From contig NZ_BAABHB010000002.1 of the NCBI RefSeq assembly GCF_039541875.1, forward strand, positions 806,001 to 870,000: DNA of 64,000 nt, read 5' to 3'. Position 1 is the first letter of the stretch; every line of letters starts with the position of its first letter. The notes beneath the pieces are model-generated. The model was not told the origin of the DNA. It was given only the letters and a program-made list of their open reading frames with translations, and did not search any database. Shown piece after piece: positions 26,945-36,211 of the stretch. The position numbers were made by a program, and so were the translations under genes. This DNA is from Nibrella viscosa. Lineage in GTDB: Bacteria; Bacteroidota; Bacteroidia; Cytophagales; Spirosomataceae.

Positions 26945-27024
26945 AATAGTCGATAGTCGCAAGTCAATAGTTGTTAGTCAGGCTTTATAAACTAACAACT
27001 ATTGACTTGCGACTATCGACTATT
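26945..27024. repeat. perfect 34-bp inverted repeat built of 7-nt units
   Basis: The arm at 26945-26978 and its exact complement at 26991-27024 enclose a 12-nt loop. Each arm consists of 7-nt units of the form AGTCnnn (AGTCGAT, AGTCGCA, AGTCAAT, AGTTGTT), and two further units precede it. In RNA it would be a very stable hairpin ending the transcript of the upstream gene. Its right arm also contains the TTG that is the -33 element of the rpsF promoter. Confidence 0.85.
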
Positions 27025-27037
27025 TTCCGTACCTTTG
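27007..27037 (+). promoter_or_regulatory. predicted promoter of rpsF-rpsR-rplI
   Basis: TTG (27007-27009), a 20-nt spacer and TACCTTTG (27030-27037) match the Bacteroidota consensus exactly. The ATG of rpsF is 29 nt downstream of the box. The -33 TTG lies inside the right arm of the 34-bp hairpin repeat. Confidence 0.75.
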
Positions 27038-27066
27038 CCCCTCATTTTAAACCAGTTCATTAAATC

Positions 27067-27435
27067 ATGTCTTTAAAAAGCTACGAAACGGTGTTCATTA
27101 TGACTCCCGTTTTATCTGAGCAACAGATAAAGGACACCGTCGACAAGTTCCGTAAAGTGCTGACCGATCATGGTGCGGAGCTTGTTCACGAAGAGAGCAT
27201 GGGCCTGCGGAAGCTGGCCTACCCGATTCAGCACAAGAACACGGGTTACTACCAACTGATTGAGTTCAATGCCCCTCCTACGCTCCTGGCTACGCTGAAC
27301 ACGGAGTATCTGCGCGATGAGCGTATCCTGCGCCACCTGGTAATTGCCCTGGACAAGCACGCGGTTGACTACAACGAGCGGAAACGCAAAGGGTTAGTCG
27401 GTAAGAAAAAACAAGAAAACGAGGAGGCTAAATAA
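27067..27435 (+). CDS. rpsF: 30S ribosomal protein S6
   Basis: 122 aa. It begins with YETVFIMTPVLSEQQIKDTVDKF and continues with LRKLAYPIQHKNTGYYQLIEFNAPP and LNTEYLRDERILRHLVIALDKHA, the standard S6 core. A charged tail (KRKGLVGKKKQENEEAK) extends it slightly. S6 binds S18 on the 30S platform; its gene is followed 2 bp later by rpsR. There is no ssb gene between them, which is normal for this phylum. Confidence 0.97.
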   Translation: MSLKSYETVFIMTPVLSEQQIKDTVDKFRKVLTDHGAELVHEESMGLRKLAYPIQHKNTGYYQLIEFNAPPTLLATLNTEYLRDERILRHLVIALDKHAVDYNERKRKGLVGKKKQENEEAK

Positions 27436-27437
27436 TC

Positions 27438-27689
27438 ATGAGCTTACAGAACGAATCTGTCAACAAGAACGAAAACCGGAAAAAATACTGCCGCTTTAAG
27501 CGCTCCGGTATCAAATACATCGATTACAAAGACGCTAACTTCCTGCTGAAACTGCTGAACGAACAGGGCAAAATCCTGCCGCGCCGGATTACCGGTACCA
27601 GTCTGAAATACCAGCGGAAAGTGGCTCAGGCCGTTAAGCGGGCCCGTCACCTGGCTATCCTGCCGTACGTAGGCGACTCGCTGAAGTAA
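27438..27689 (+). CDS. rpsR: 30S ribosomal protein S18
   Basis: 83 aa. The core KYCRFKRSGIKYIDYKDANFLLKLLNEQGKILPRRITGTSLKYQRKVAQAVKRARHLAILPYV is present with the S6-binding surface and RNA-binding arginines. A stretch of 7-nt repeats separates it from rplI. Confidence 0.97.
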   Translation: MSLQNESVNKNENRKKYCRFKRSGIKYIDYKDANFLLKLLNEQGKILPRRITGTSLKYQRKVAQAVKRARHLAILPYVGDSLK

Positions 27690-27703
27690 GAATTTTAGTT
27701 GAT

Positions 27704-27762
27704 AGTCGATAGTCGATAGTCGATAGGAGGCCGGAGGCACTAACGACCAGCGACTAACGACT
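27704..27762. repeat. imperfect inverted repeat of 7-nt units between rpsR and rplI
   Basis: Three AGTCGAT units at 27704-27726 pair with 27740-27762 at 19 of 23 positions, leaving a 13-nt loop. The unit is the same as in the element at 26945-27024, so both belong to one family. It lies inside the ribosomal operon and could lower or process the rplI part of the message. Confidence 0.65.
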
Positions 27763-27780
27763 CTAAAGACTCTTTTAACA

Positions 27781-28221
27781 ATGGATGTAATTCTGAAAAC
27801 CGATATTGCCGGCCTGGGCTATAAAAATGACACTGTGACGGTGAAGCCCGGCTACGGCCGCAATTTCCTGATTCCTCAGGGATTTGCCATCATGGCGACT
27901 GACTCCAACAAACGGATGATCGCCGAAAATATCCGTCAGGCGGCCCACAAAGCCGAGAAGATCAAGAACGATGCGCAGGCCATTGCCGACCAGATCGGCG
28001 ACCTGCGGCTGACCATCCCGGCCAAAGCCGGTGAGAGCGGCAAGATCTTCGGCCGGGTAACCAACACCCAGATTGCCGACGCCCTGCGCGAGAAAGGCTT
28101 CGACATCGACCGGAAGAAAATTGCAGTCGACGACGTAAAATCGCTCGGCGAATACAAGGCTACCCTCGACCTGCACAAAGACGTAAAGCATACGCTTGTG
28201 TTTGAAGTAATAGCCGAGTAA
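27781..28221 (+). CDS. rplI: 50S ribosomal protein L9
   Basis: 146 aa. The N-terminal rRNA-binding domain (MDVILKTDIAGLGYKNDTVTVKPGYGRNFLIPQGFA) is followed by the long connecting helix (KRMIAENIRQAAHKAEKIKND) and the C-terminal domain (GKIFGRVTNTQIADALREKGFDIDRKKI). Length is typical. The last gene of the S6-S18-L9 unit, it is followed by a strong stem-loop. Confidence 0.97.
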   Translation: MDVILKTDIAGLGYKNDTVTVKPGYGRNFLIPQGFAIMATDSNKRMIAENIRQAAHKAEKIKNDAQAIADQIGDLRLTIPAKAGESGKIFGRVTNTQIADALREKGFDIDRKKIAVDDVKSLGEYKATLDLHKDVKHTLVFEVIAE

Positions 28222-28247
28222 GCAGGAAAGGTCCCTACCGTAAAGCA

Positions 28248-28273
28248 GCGTCCCGCTCACTTGAGCGGGACGC
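28248..28273. terminator. stem-loop terminator between rplI and the BNR protein
   Basis: GCGTCCCGCTC pairs perfectly with GAGCGGGACGC around a 4-nt loop (11-12 bp GC-rich stem). The T-run after it is weak (TTGCATTTAATATAAAT). It lies between convergent genes and can serve both. Confidence 0.75.
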
Positions 28274-28300
28274 TTGCATTTAATATAAATGGTATGTGGC

Positions 28301-31300
28301 TTACCGGGTGCTGCTGATACCTGCCTGGGCCAGCGGTGAATAGGCTTTAACCACCTCCACTGGGATGGCCTGCACTTTTTTTCGGTAATCTGTCCACTGG
28401 GTATTGAAGAATCGGTCGGCTTTGGCCAGTGTCTCCTGAATCAGACTTTCGGCCTGTTCGAGCAGCAGGGCTTCAGTTTTGGTGGGCATTCCCACGCGCT
28501 GACTGATGTACGTATTGGCTTCCTGTAGTTTCAGGGCTGGGGTAAGCATATACGTGCGGCCCATACCCTGCCGCTGAACCGGCCTGCCGATCATCGACTC
28601 ACGAATGGTTTTCAGGGAGTCCTGAATAGCTTTGGTGAGTTTAACCAGCTCTCCGCTTTCTTTATCCGATTTGCCTTTCAACTGGCTTAGAATGACTTCC
28701 GTAGCGCTGTTGGCTTCCTGTATCCGGTCGGTAGCGGCCGTAACCAGGAGTATGTTTGTTTTCAGCCTGCCGTTCAAAGCGAAACGGGCCACGGCCGCTT
28801 CTTGGTTGTACGGCACACGCGGGTCAGGTTTCACCGTCACAACAGTAGAATCTTTGGCTCCGGCAAAGGTAAATACCAGCTTGTAGCGGCCCGGCAAGAC
28901 CCGTGTGCCAACAGGCTCATCGTTGGCGCGTCTACCGGTATTACCGGGTAGCCGTACTCCTTTTTCCGCCAAATCCCATGTCAGGCGCTGTACACCCAAA
29001 GCGGTATCGGGTGCCTGCGTTAAGATCCGGATCAACTGGTTAGCTTCGTCATAGATGCGGATAGACAGGGAATCGGGTTGGCCCGTTGCCGAAAGCGGTG
29101 TCGTTGTGGTAGCCTTGGGTTTGATATAGTACGTCAGGTTGGCACCGGCCGGGCGGTTGGGGGCCTGGTAGAGCCCTTCGGCATCTTTACCGTAGCCCTG
29201 CGGACCCCGATACGCAGCCAGGTAAGCCTCTGCTGGTTCAAAGGCCACCAGCGGTTGCTCCAGAATTTTACCGCCCGTAGCTGCCAGTCGGCGCAGCGGC
29301 CGAATATTATCCAGCACGTACACCGACCGCCCGAATGTTCCCAGGACCAGATCGGCTTCGCGCTCCTGAATCGCCAGGTCCATGACCGGTGTAGCGGCCG
29401 GCAATCCATTATCCCACTGCGCCCAGGTTTTGCCTTCGTCTATGCTCACCCACAAACCGTGTTCCGTGCCGGCAAACATCAGTTTGGGCTCGGCGGGATC
29501 CTGCAAAAAGCAGAGGGCGTAACCTTTTACCTTTTTATCGTCTACCAGCCGGGTCCAGGTCTGACCAAAGTCGGTAGTGCGGTAGACGTACGGGGCCAGG
29601 TCAATACCCATGCGGTAGGCATTGGCGACGACATAAGCCTCACCGGCTTTGTAGCGCGATGCGGTAATCTGAGCAATCCAGGCTTCCTTGGGTAAACCCG
29701 CTATTCGGGGGCTCAGGTTGGTCCAGGTTTTGCCGCCGTTGCGGGTGAGCTGCACATTGCCGTCGTCGGTACCGACCCAGATGACTCCGGCCTGCAATGG
29801 ACTGGGGGCAATGGTCAGGATGGTGTTGTGGTTCTCGGCATTGGTTGCATCGATGGTCAGACCACCACTCTGGTCCTGTTTCTGGTGCTCCGGGTCGTTG
29901 AGTGTCAGGTCGGGCGAAATGGCCTCCCAGGTCATGCCCTGATCGGTCGTTTTGTGCAGAAATTGACTACCGGCGTAAATTGTGTTTTTGGCAATCGGGT
30001 CGGCCGCAAAACCGGTGTTCCAATTGTACCGCAGGCGGATGTTGGCGTCGGGTACGATCGGCTTGACAAACGACGAAATGGCCGTCTGTTTATCGTAGCG
30101 GACAATGTTGCCGCCCTGGGACATCGCGTAGCCGTATCGGGAGTCGGTTGGGTCGGGAATGACATCAAAGCCATCGGCCAGCATCAGAGCCTGCCAGTGG
30201 TTGTTGCGGATACCGCCCGTGTAAAACGTATAAGCGGGGCCGGTCCAGGAGCCGTTATCCTGCAAGCCTCCGTATATATTGTACGGAATCTCGTTATCCA
30301 CATTGATGTGGTAGAACTGACCGACCGGAATGCCTTCGGGATTGGTCCAGGTCTTGCCGTGGTCGCGACTAAACGCCAGCCCACCATCGTTGCCGACGAT
30401 TATGAAATTTGGATTCTCCGGATGAATCCAGAACGAATGGTGGTCGGAATGGACCTGATCAGGCGTCGCCAGTGCTTTGAAAGTTTTTCCGCCGTCTTCG
30501 CTGTAGTTCAGCGGAGCGCTGAGCTTATAGATGCGGTTCTCGTTTCTGGAGTCGACGTATATTTCGTTGTAGTAAAACGGTCGGTCGGTGGCCACAGCGG
30601 GCTCATCGGTCACCAGCGTCCATTTTTCCCCGCCATCATCAGAGCGGTACAGCCCGTTTTTAGGCGCTTCGACCAGGGCATAGATGCGGTTGGGTGAACT
30701 CCGGCTGATAGCCAGGCCCAGCCGCCCGAAATCACCTTTGGCCAGTCCATCGGCGTCCGTCTTCTTCTTCCATGTTTTGCCGCCATCGTAGGTCAGGTAT
30801 AATCCGGAGCCCGGTCCGCCTGAGGTAAAGTCCCAGGGTGTCCGGCGGTGCTGCCACATCGCCACCAGCAGCTTGCCGGGGTTCAGCGGGTCCATTACCA
30901 TTTCGGCCACGCCCGATTTTTCGTTGGTATACAGAATTTTCTCCCAGCTCACCCCGCCGTTGGTGGTCTTAAACACCCCCCGCTCCGGATGCTCCCCAAA
31001 CGGGTAGCCGATTACGCCCGCATACACAATATCCGGATTAGAGGGGTCGATCAATATCCGGTGGATGTTGAAGGTTTTCTCCAGTCCCATGTGCTTCCAG
31101 GTTCGGCCGCCGTCTATACTTTTGTAAATACCGTTTCCCATATTCACCGAGTTGCGGGGGTTTCCTTCGCCGGTGCCCACCCATACTATGTTTGGCTGAC
31201 TCTGCTGAATGGCAATGGAACCGATGTTGATATTCGACTGATCGTCGAAAACAGGTTTCCAGGAGCCGCCCCCGTTTTCGCTTTTCCAGACGCCACCCGA

Positions 31301-31519
31301 AGCCGCGCCCGCGTAAATCACAGAAGGCTCGGTCACCAGGCCGGAGCCGTTGTTCAGTACCGCGTCGAGAGCGGTAATACGGCCACCCATCACGGCGGGG
31401 CCAATGCTGCGGGCTTTCATCTGTTTGAACACGGCTGTCGGCACCGGTTGGGCCGTAACACTGCCTGTAAAGAGCAGGGTAGCCGCAAAAAGGCGGGATA
31501 GTTTTCTATACCGTTTCAT
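28301..31519 (-). CDS. exported VPS10/BNR-repeat beta-propeller (sortilin-like 'glycosyl hydrolase')
   Basis: 1072 aa with a signal peptide (to VTAQ). More than ten BNR/Asp-box-like blades recur across residues 60-720: SxDGGxTW forms such as SIDGGRTWKHMG, TYDGGKTWKK, SDDGGEKWT and SIDEGKTWAQW, alternating with the IYAG and IWVGT strands of the VPS10/sortilin fold. The last 300 residues are helical and carry a conserved C-terminal module (RIYDEANQLIRIL, LPGRYKLVF). Such proteins are often labelled glycosyl hydrolase without proof; no catalytic pair is evident. The start codon overlaps the SusD stop by 4 bp (31516-31519), so it is translationally coupled and likely works with the SusC/D complex at the outer membrane. 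Confidence 0.85.
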   Translation of the reverse strand: MKRYRKLSRLFAATLLFTGSVTAQPVPTAVFKQMKARSIGPAVMGGRITALDAVLNNGSGLVTEPSVIYAGAASGGVWKSENGGGSWKPVFDDQSNINIGSIAIQQSQPNIVWVGTGEGNPRNSVNMGNGIYKSIDGGRTWKHMGLEKTFNIHRILIDPSNPDIVYAGVIGYPFGEHPERGVFKTTNGGVSWEKILYTNEKSGVAEMVMDPLNPGKLLVAMWQHRRTPWDFTSGGPGSGLYLTYDGGKTWKKKTDADGLAKGDFGRLGLAISRSSPNRIYALVEAPKNGLYRSDDGGEKWTLVTDEPAVATDRPFYYNEIYVDSRNENRIYKLSAPLNYSEDGGKTFKALATPDQVHSDHHSFWIHPENPNFIIVGNDGGLAFSRDHGKTWTNPEGIPVGQFYHINVDNEIPYNIYGGLQDNGSWTGPAYTFYTGGIRNNHWQALMLADGFDVIPDPTDSRYGYAMSQGGNIVRYDKQTAISSFVKPIVPDANIRLRYNWNTGFAADPIAKNTIYAGSQFLHKTTDQGMTWEAISPDLTLNDPEHQKQDQSGGLTIDATNAENHNTILTIAPSPLQAGVIWVGTDDGNVQLTRNGGKTWTNLSPRIAGLPKEAWIAQITASRYKAGEAYVVANAYRMGIDLAPYVYRTTDFGQTWTRLVDDKKVKGYALCFLQDPAEPKLMFAGTEHGLWVSIDEGKTWAQWDNGLPAATPVMDLAIQEREADLVLGTFGRSVYVLDNIRPLRRLAATGGKILEQPLVAFEPAEAYLAAYRGPQGYGKDAEGLYQAPNRPAGANLTYYIKPKATTTTPLSATGQPDSLSIRIYDEANQLIRILTQAPDTALGVQRLTWDLAEKGVRLPGNTGRRANDEPVGTRVLPGRYKLVFTFAGAKDSTVVTVKPDPRVPYNQEAAVARFALNGRLKTNILLVTAATDRIQEANSATEVILSQLKGKSDKESGELVKLTKAIQDSLKTIRESMIGRPVQRQGMGRTYMLTPALKLQEANTYISQRVGMPTKTEALLLEQAESLIQETLAKADRFFNTQWTDYRKKVQAIPVEVVKAYSPLAQAGISSTR

Positions 31520-32961
31520 TTATAAATGGGTAAAGGTTCGTAGATACCGGGTACAGGATTGGGGGCATTCTTATTTGAGTTGATCTCATTCTGCGAGTAA
31601 ATAAACCGCCACGGCAGTTGGGTGCCGTTGGCAGGTTGCAGTTTCACACTCACCGTTTCTTTGCGGGTCCGGCGCTCGTCGTTCCAGCCGAGGTGGGTGC
31701 CGTAAAAGGTGACGTACCGCTCCTGTAAAATTTCCCGCAGCAGGGCGTTTTCGGGTGTGAGCCCGTCTTTGTTTTCGATACCGCCGGTTGCGAAATCATC
31801 GGCTACGTACGGCTCGTATTTGAGGGTGGCCGCCGTCCGGTACGTGGCGTCTATGTACCCGCCTGCATTCAGGAAGCTGCGGTAGGTGTTCAGGTAGCCC
31901 AGGGCTGCGGTCATCCCCTTACCCGTTCGCAGGGCCGTTTCCGCCAGCGTCAGGATATTCTCCATATAGGTGACCATTGGGAACCGGGCATCCATTCCGA
32001 AAAACCCTTTGGCCGTAGTCGTACTGGATGTATTCGGTTCTACCACACCGCGCGTATTTACCCCGGTGGGCTGGTAGTAGAACAGGTAGCGGGCTGTTTC
32101 GATGGTTTTGGCATTACCCCGGTAGGTCGTGCCGGCGGGATTCAGCAGCCCCACGTTGTAAGCGCCCACCGCCGATATATCGCCCGGTCGCGACTGCGTC
32201 AGAAACACGTAAAACTGGTTCTGGTTAACGCCCGTTGTTGTGCCATGCGGAGCGTACAGGGAGTTGGCATAGGTGCTGATGCCTTTTTCGGCTGCGGCAA
32301 ACGCGGCTTCGTACTGCTTCGTGTCCATCAGCAGCCGGGCTTTCAGCGTATAGGCTACCTGAGTCCACTTGGTGGCATCGCCACCGAAGTGAATATCCTC
32401 GGCCCCCACCGTACCAACGCCCGACGCTAAATCCGCAATGGCTTCGTCCAGCAACGCCAGCGTTTTAGTATAGACATTCTGCTGACTTTCAAATTTAGGA
32501 TGCGGAAACGCGCTGATCTGAGCTGCTTCGCTGAACGGTATATCGCCCCAGAGTTCGGTAGCCGTGGCAACCGAATTAGCCATCAGAACTTTGGTAATCC
32601 CCACCATCTTCCGGTTTCCGAGCGTCGTGGCTTTGTTGATGGTAATCTGGCCGTTCATGACAACTCCCCGGAATACGTTGTTCCACTCGGTATCGTACAC
32701 CCCGGCCGTAACGTTGTACAGGCCGTAATCTTTCCACTGCCGGTCGTAGCCGGTGGTATAGCCGCCCCAGATAGAGCCCAGCAGGCTGGCGATACCTTCC
32801 TGCACCACCACATTGGCCAGCTGCGTGCCGGTAAACACCAGGCTAGCCGGTGCATCGGTGGGGTTGTTGGGGTCGGTATTCAGGTTGTCGACGATGGATT
32901 CGCAGGACAAAAAATAGCCGCTAAGCAGCAGCACGCTGATGGATTTATAAATTCGCTTCAT
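31516..32961 (-). CDS. SusD/RagB-family nutrient-binding outer-membrane lipoprotein
   Basis: 481 aa. Lipobox LSC at residues 17-19 (YFLSCES). The motif TDPNNPTDAPASLVFTG and the TPR-like helical core (TEWNNVFRGVVMNGQITINKA, WGDIPFSEAAQ, YTLKARLLMDTKQYEAAFAAAEKG) mark the SusD-like_2 branch. It caps the SusC barrel 13 bp upstream and delivers ligand. This branch is more often tied to peptides or other nutrients than to starch. No glycosidase of a standard CAZy family is in the operon, so the cargo is open. Confidence 0.93.
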   Translation of the reverse strand: MKRIYKSISVLLLSGYFLSCESIVDNLNTDPNNPTDAPASLVFTGTQLANVVVQEGIASLLGSIWGGYTTGYDRQWKDYGLYNVTAGVYDTEWNNVFRGVVMNGQITINKATTLGNRKMVGITKVLMANSVATATELWGDIPFSEAAQISAFPHPKFESQQNVYTKTLALLDEAIADLASGVGTVGAEDIHFGGDATKWTQVAYTLKARLLMDTKQYEAAFAAAEKGISTYANSLYAPHGTTTGVNQNQFYVFLTQSRPGDISAVGAYNVGLLNPAGTTYRGNAKTIETARYLFYYQPTGVNTRGVVEPNTSSTTTAKGFFGMDARFPMVTYMENILTLAETALRTGKGMTAALGYLNTYRSFLNAGGYIDATYRTAATLKYEPYVADDFATGGIENKDGLTPENALLREILQERYVTFYGTHLGWNDERRTRKETVSVKLQPANGTQLPWRFIYSQNEINSNKNAPNPVPGIYEPLPIYK

Positions 32962-32974
32962 AGGTATGTCAGAG

Positions 32975-35900
32975 TTAGTACGTGAATTTCAGGCTGAAAA
33001 CCAGTGATTTGGTATTGGGGCTGTTGAAATAATCCTGCCCCTGCGAGTTGCTGACACCCCCCAAATTGGTTTCCGGGTCAATACCAACGATGTTTGTCCA
33101 CAGCACCGGGTTGCGGCCGGTTACCGACATATCAAGGGACTGGAGCTTTGTTTTTTTCCGGAAAGCTGCCGAACTCAGGCTGTACCCCAGTGAAATTTCC
33201 CGGATTCGGGTCCAGGTGCCATCCTTGATGAACTGCTCCACCAGGGTGCTGAACCCACCCCCAATTGAGGTGTAATACGACTCATCCAGCAGCACCGGGC
33301 CGGCCCCGAAATCCTGAATATTGCCGCGCACGGTGCTGCCGGCCGGAATCACTTTGCCGGCGTAGTTTTTCAGACCCTGCGTTAGCGTTACCTCATTGGC
33401 TACATCCTGATGCGTACCGAAGTTGTACAACACGCCTTGTGTTCCGGTGTAGAAGTCACCGCCCTGTGAGGTTTCGAAAAGTACATTCAGCGAGAGGTTT
33501 TTGTACGAGGCATTTGTGCCAAAACCACCCCGCCATCGAGGATTCGGATTGCCGATTACCTGGAAGGCCGGCGCAACCTGCGGAAACCCATTGGCATTGA
33601 GCGCCATCGTACCATTTTCGTTGCGCAGGTAGGCACCACCGTAGTGCGACGACATGGCGTAGCCCACCTTAGCCACCGTACTGGCCGTGCTGCTGAAGCC
33701 ACCCAGGGTAATGTTATCTGTGCCGGCCAGGTCGGTTACCTTGTTTATGTTACGGCTCCAGTTGGCAAACACGTTCAGGTTGAAGTCTTTCCGGCGGAGG
33801 ATGTTGTAGGTCAGTTCCACTTCCATTCCTTTATTTTCCATCGTTCCGGCGTTGGTGTATTTCTGGGTAAAACCGGTGGAGCCGGCCGTAGATACGTTGA
33901 GCAGCAGGTCTACAATTTGGTTCTGGTAGTACGTAAAGCCGGCCGTGAGTTTGTTATTGAAGAAGCGCAGGTCGGTACCCACTTCCCATTCCGTCTTGCG
34001 TTCGGGTTTCAGGTTCGGGTCGCCCTGCCGGTTGTTCTGCACAAAGGCTCCGCCGTACCCCGTTCCGCTCAGGCCGCTGGCCCAATCGCTGAAGCTCGCG
34101 TTGACAAAGGTCGTGGTGTTCTGGTAAGCCGCCGGCTGAATGCCCACAATCCCGTACGAAGCCCGTAGCTTTCCAAAGGTCAGAATTGGACTGTTGCGCA
34201 GGGCTGGTAGCTCCGTAAACTGCCAGGCAACATCGCCCGACGGGTAGTAGAACGTAGACTGCGACGCACTCCCAAATGTAGAACCCGCTTCACCGGCGGC
34301 CGACAGATTCACGAATAGTTGGTTGTAAAAACCCAGGTTGACGGTCGAATATAACCGGGCCATCCGGCGGTTAGAGCGTTCGTTGTAAGGTTCGTTGTTG
34401 GCCCGGATGGAATTGTTGAAGTTCTGAGGACCGTCGGGAATTACGAAGTTGGTCATGTTACCGCCCAATCGGTAGTACTTCCGGTTGTTGACGTTAAAGC
34501 CGAGGATAAACGTGCTGGTGAAATTCGGACTGAACTCTTTGGTGGCCCGCCCGATGACGTCGAAGTTTAGCTCGGTTTCTTTCAGCATTTCCTCCTCAAA
34601 GCTACCCAGGCCGGCGGCTGTCGCCGACCACATCGGGAAATTAGTTAGCCGCTGGTCGGTGTAGCTGTCGATGCCTCCACGGGCCGTTACGTCGAACCAT
34701 TTCACCGGACTGATCACCAGTTCGGAGCTGACAATAAACCGGTCTACTTCCGAGAAGTTGGTTTGTTCTTTGATGGCCCACAACGGGTCGTTGTAGATGG
34801 GGTTGGCCGAAGCGCCGAGGTAATTGCGGTACGCCCGCTGCCGGTTCGGAATGGGGCTGGCGGTGGGGGACGCATAGTAATTTCCCTTATAACCCCGGCT
34901 GTCGAAATCGGGCGGAGTGCGCAGCATACCAATGTACAGACCGTTTACGCTGTTGCTGCGCTGCACCCGGTTAGAGGTGGTGCGGACGTAGTTGGCGTTG
35001 GTCGACGCTTTGATAATGTCATTGAACTGCCGCTGGCTGTTGAACCGGACCGAGGTACGGTTATAATCGCTGGTGCCGCGCAGAATACCTTTCTGGTGGA
35101 GGTCGCCGAGGCTGAGGTAGAAATTACTTTTTTCGTTGCCTCCGCTGATACTCAGGTTATTGTCGATGTACGTTCCTGTTCGGAAAACGTCGTTCAGCCG
35201 TTCTTCCTGAAACGTTTCTTTTGAATTTTTCTTGAGAATGGGGTAGAAGATCTGACCGTTGTAGGCTTCAAAGCGCTGACCGGTTGTGTTGATTTCATCG
35301 GCTGCTCCGGACCGGTCGGCAATTTTATCGCCCCATGAGTTAGCGGCCGTTGGGCTATATACCCCACCGGAACCCTGCCCGTACTTATCCTGCAATGGGT
35401 GCAGCCGGTTTGGCCGGTCGAACGATACCGACGAGCCAAAGGAGATGTTGACTTTATCGGCGTTCGCTCCCCGCTTGGTGGTGATTACGATTACGCCGTT
35501 GGCCGCCCGCGACCCCCAGAGCGCAGCCGCCGAAGCGCCTTTCAGAATCTGCATGGATGCGATATCTTCCGCGTTGATGTCATTCAGGCGGGACTGCTGC
35601 GTTACTCCGGCATTGCCGTTCCCAAGCGTTGAGTTGCTGACGGGAATACCGTCGATAATGACCAGTGGCTGATTTGATCCGGTGATGGTGTTTTGCCCCC
35701 GAATCTGAATGGTAGAACCCGCGCCAGGGTCGCCAGCCGAACGCGTTACACGGACTCCGGCGGCCCGGCCGGCCATGCCGTTGATAATACCCGTTTCGCC
35801 CGACCGCTTCAGGTCGCCGGCCTCAATCTTAGACGAGGTTGCCCCTAACCGGTCACGGTTCTCTTTAAAGCCCAGGGCCGTTACCACCACTTCGCTCAGC

Positions 35901-36211
35901 GCGAGATTGTTCGATTTGAGGGTCATGGAGATGATACTCTGGTTGCCAATGGGCACTTCTTCCGTTTTCATACCGATAAACGAAAAGATGAGAGTGCCCT
36001 TCGCGTGAGCCGCCGGAATTGTCAAAGAATAATTGCCGTCGGCGCTGGTGGATGCCCCGATGGTTGTGCCTTTAATGACCACGTTTACGCCCGGTAGCGC
36101 TTCCCCCTCTTCGGAGGTTAGTTTGCCTTTGATGATGCGTTCCTGAGCAAGTAACCGGCCCGATAGACAGGTGATAAAAAGCAGAATCAGAAGTAGCTGT
36201 TTGTTTCTCAT
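32975..36211 (-). CDS. SusC/RagA-family TonB-linked outer-membrane transporter
   Basis: 1078 aa from the ATG at 36211 (MRNKQLLLILLFITC); a longer reading to 36445 runs through the leader and is rejected. A signal peptide (to LLAQ) is followed by a CarboxypepD_reg-like domain (IKGKLTSEEGEALPGVNVVIKG), the plug with SusC signature strands (VRVTRSAGDPGAGSTIQIRGQNTI, PLVIIDGIPVSN, MQILKGASAAALWGSRAANGVIVITTKRG) and a full 22-strand barrel ending in SLKFTY. It moves a ligand across the outer membrane using TonB and is paired with the SusD protein 13 bp downstream. No anti-sigma/sigma pair is adjacent and it lacks the secretin-like N-terminal extension, so control by ECF sigma factor is unlikely. 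Its leader RNA is unusually long. Confidence 0.95.
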   Translation of the reverse strand: MRNKQLLLILLFITCLSGRLLAQERIIKGKLTSEEGEALPGVNVVIKGTTIGASTSADGNYSLTIPAAHAKGTLIFSFIGMKTEEVPIGNQSIISMTLKSNNLALSEVVVTALGFKENRDRLGATSSKIEAGDLKRSGETGIINGMAGRAAGVRVTRSAGDPGAGSTIQIRGQNTITGSNQPLVIIDGIPVSNSTLGNGNAGVTQQSRLNDINAEDIASMQILKGASAAALWGSRAANGVIVITTKRGANADKVNISFGSSVSFDRPNRLHPLQDKYGQGSGGVYSPTAANSWGDKIADRSGAADEINTTGQRFEAYNGQIFYPILKKNSKETFQEERLNDVFRTGTYIDNNLSISGGNEKSNFYLSLGDLHQKGILRGTSDYNRTSVRFNSQRQFNDIIKASTNANYVRTTSNRVQRSNSVNGLYIGMLRTPPDFDSRGYKGNYYASPTASPIPNRQRAYRNYLGASANPIYNDPLWAIKEQTNFSEVDRFIVSSELVISPVKWFDVTARGGIDSYTDQRLTNFPMWSATAAGLGSFEEEMLKETELNFDVIGRATKEFSPNFTSTFILGFNVNNRKYYRLGGNMTNFVIPDGPQNFNNSIRANNEPYNERSNRRMARLYSTVNLGFYNQLFVNLSAAGEAGSTFGSASQSTFYYPSGDVAWQFTELPALRNSPILTFGKLRASYGIVGIQPAAYQNTTTFVNASFSDWASGLSGTGYGGAFVQNNRQGDPNLKPERKTEWEVGTDLRFFNNKLTAGFTYYQNQIVDLLLNVSTAGSTGFTQKYTNAGTMENKGMEVELTYNILRRKDFNLNVFANWSRNINKVTDLAGTDNITLGGFSSTASTVAKVGYAMSSHYGGAYLRNENGTMALNANGFPQVAPAFQVIGNPNPRWRGGFGTNASYKNLSLNVLFETSQGGDFYTGTQGVLYNFGTHQDVANEVTLTQGLKNYAGKVIPAGSTVRGNIQDFGAGPVLLDESYYTSIGGGFSTLVEQFIKDGTWTRIREISLGYSLSSAAFRKKTKLQSLDMSVTGRNPVLWTNIVGIDPETNLGGVSNSQGQDYFNSPNTKSLVFSLKFTY

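Noticed and set aside
27067..27689. Missing ssb gene between rpsF and rpsR as an anomaly
   Set aside because: In Bacteroidota the S6-S18-L9 order without ssb is usual.
23284..27770. CRISPR array
   Set aside because: The repeats are 7-8 nt units in hairpins, not 24-37 nt direct repeats with unique spacers, and no cas genes are present.
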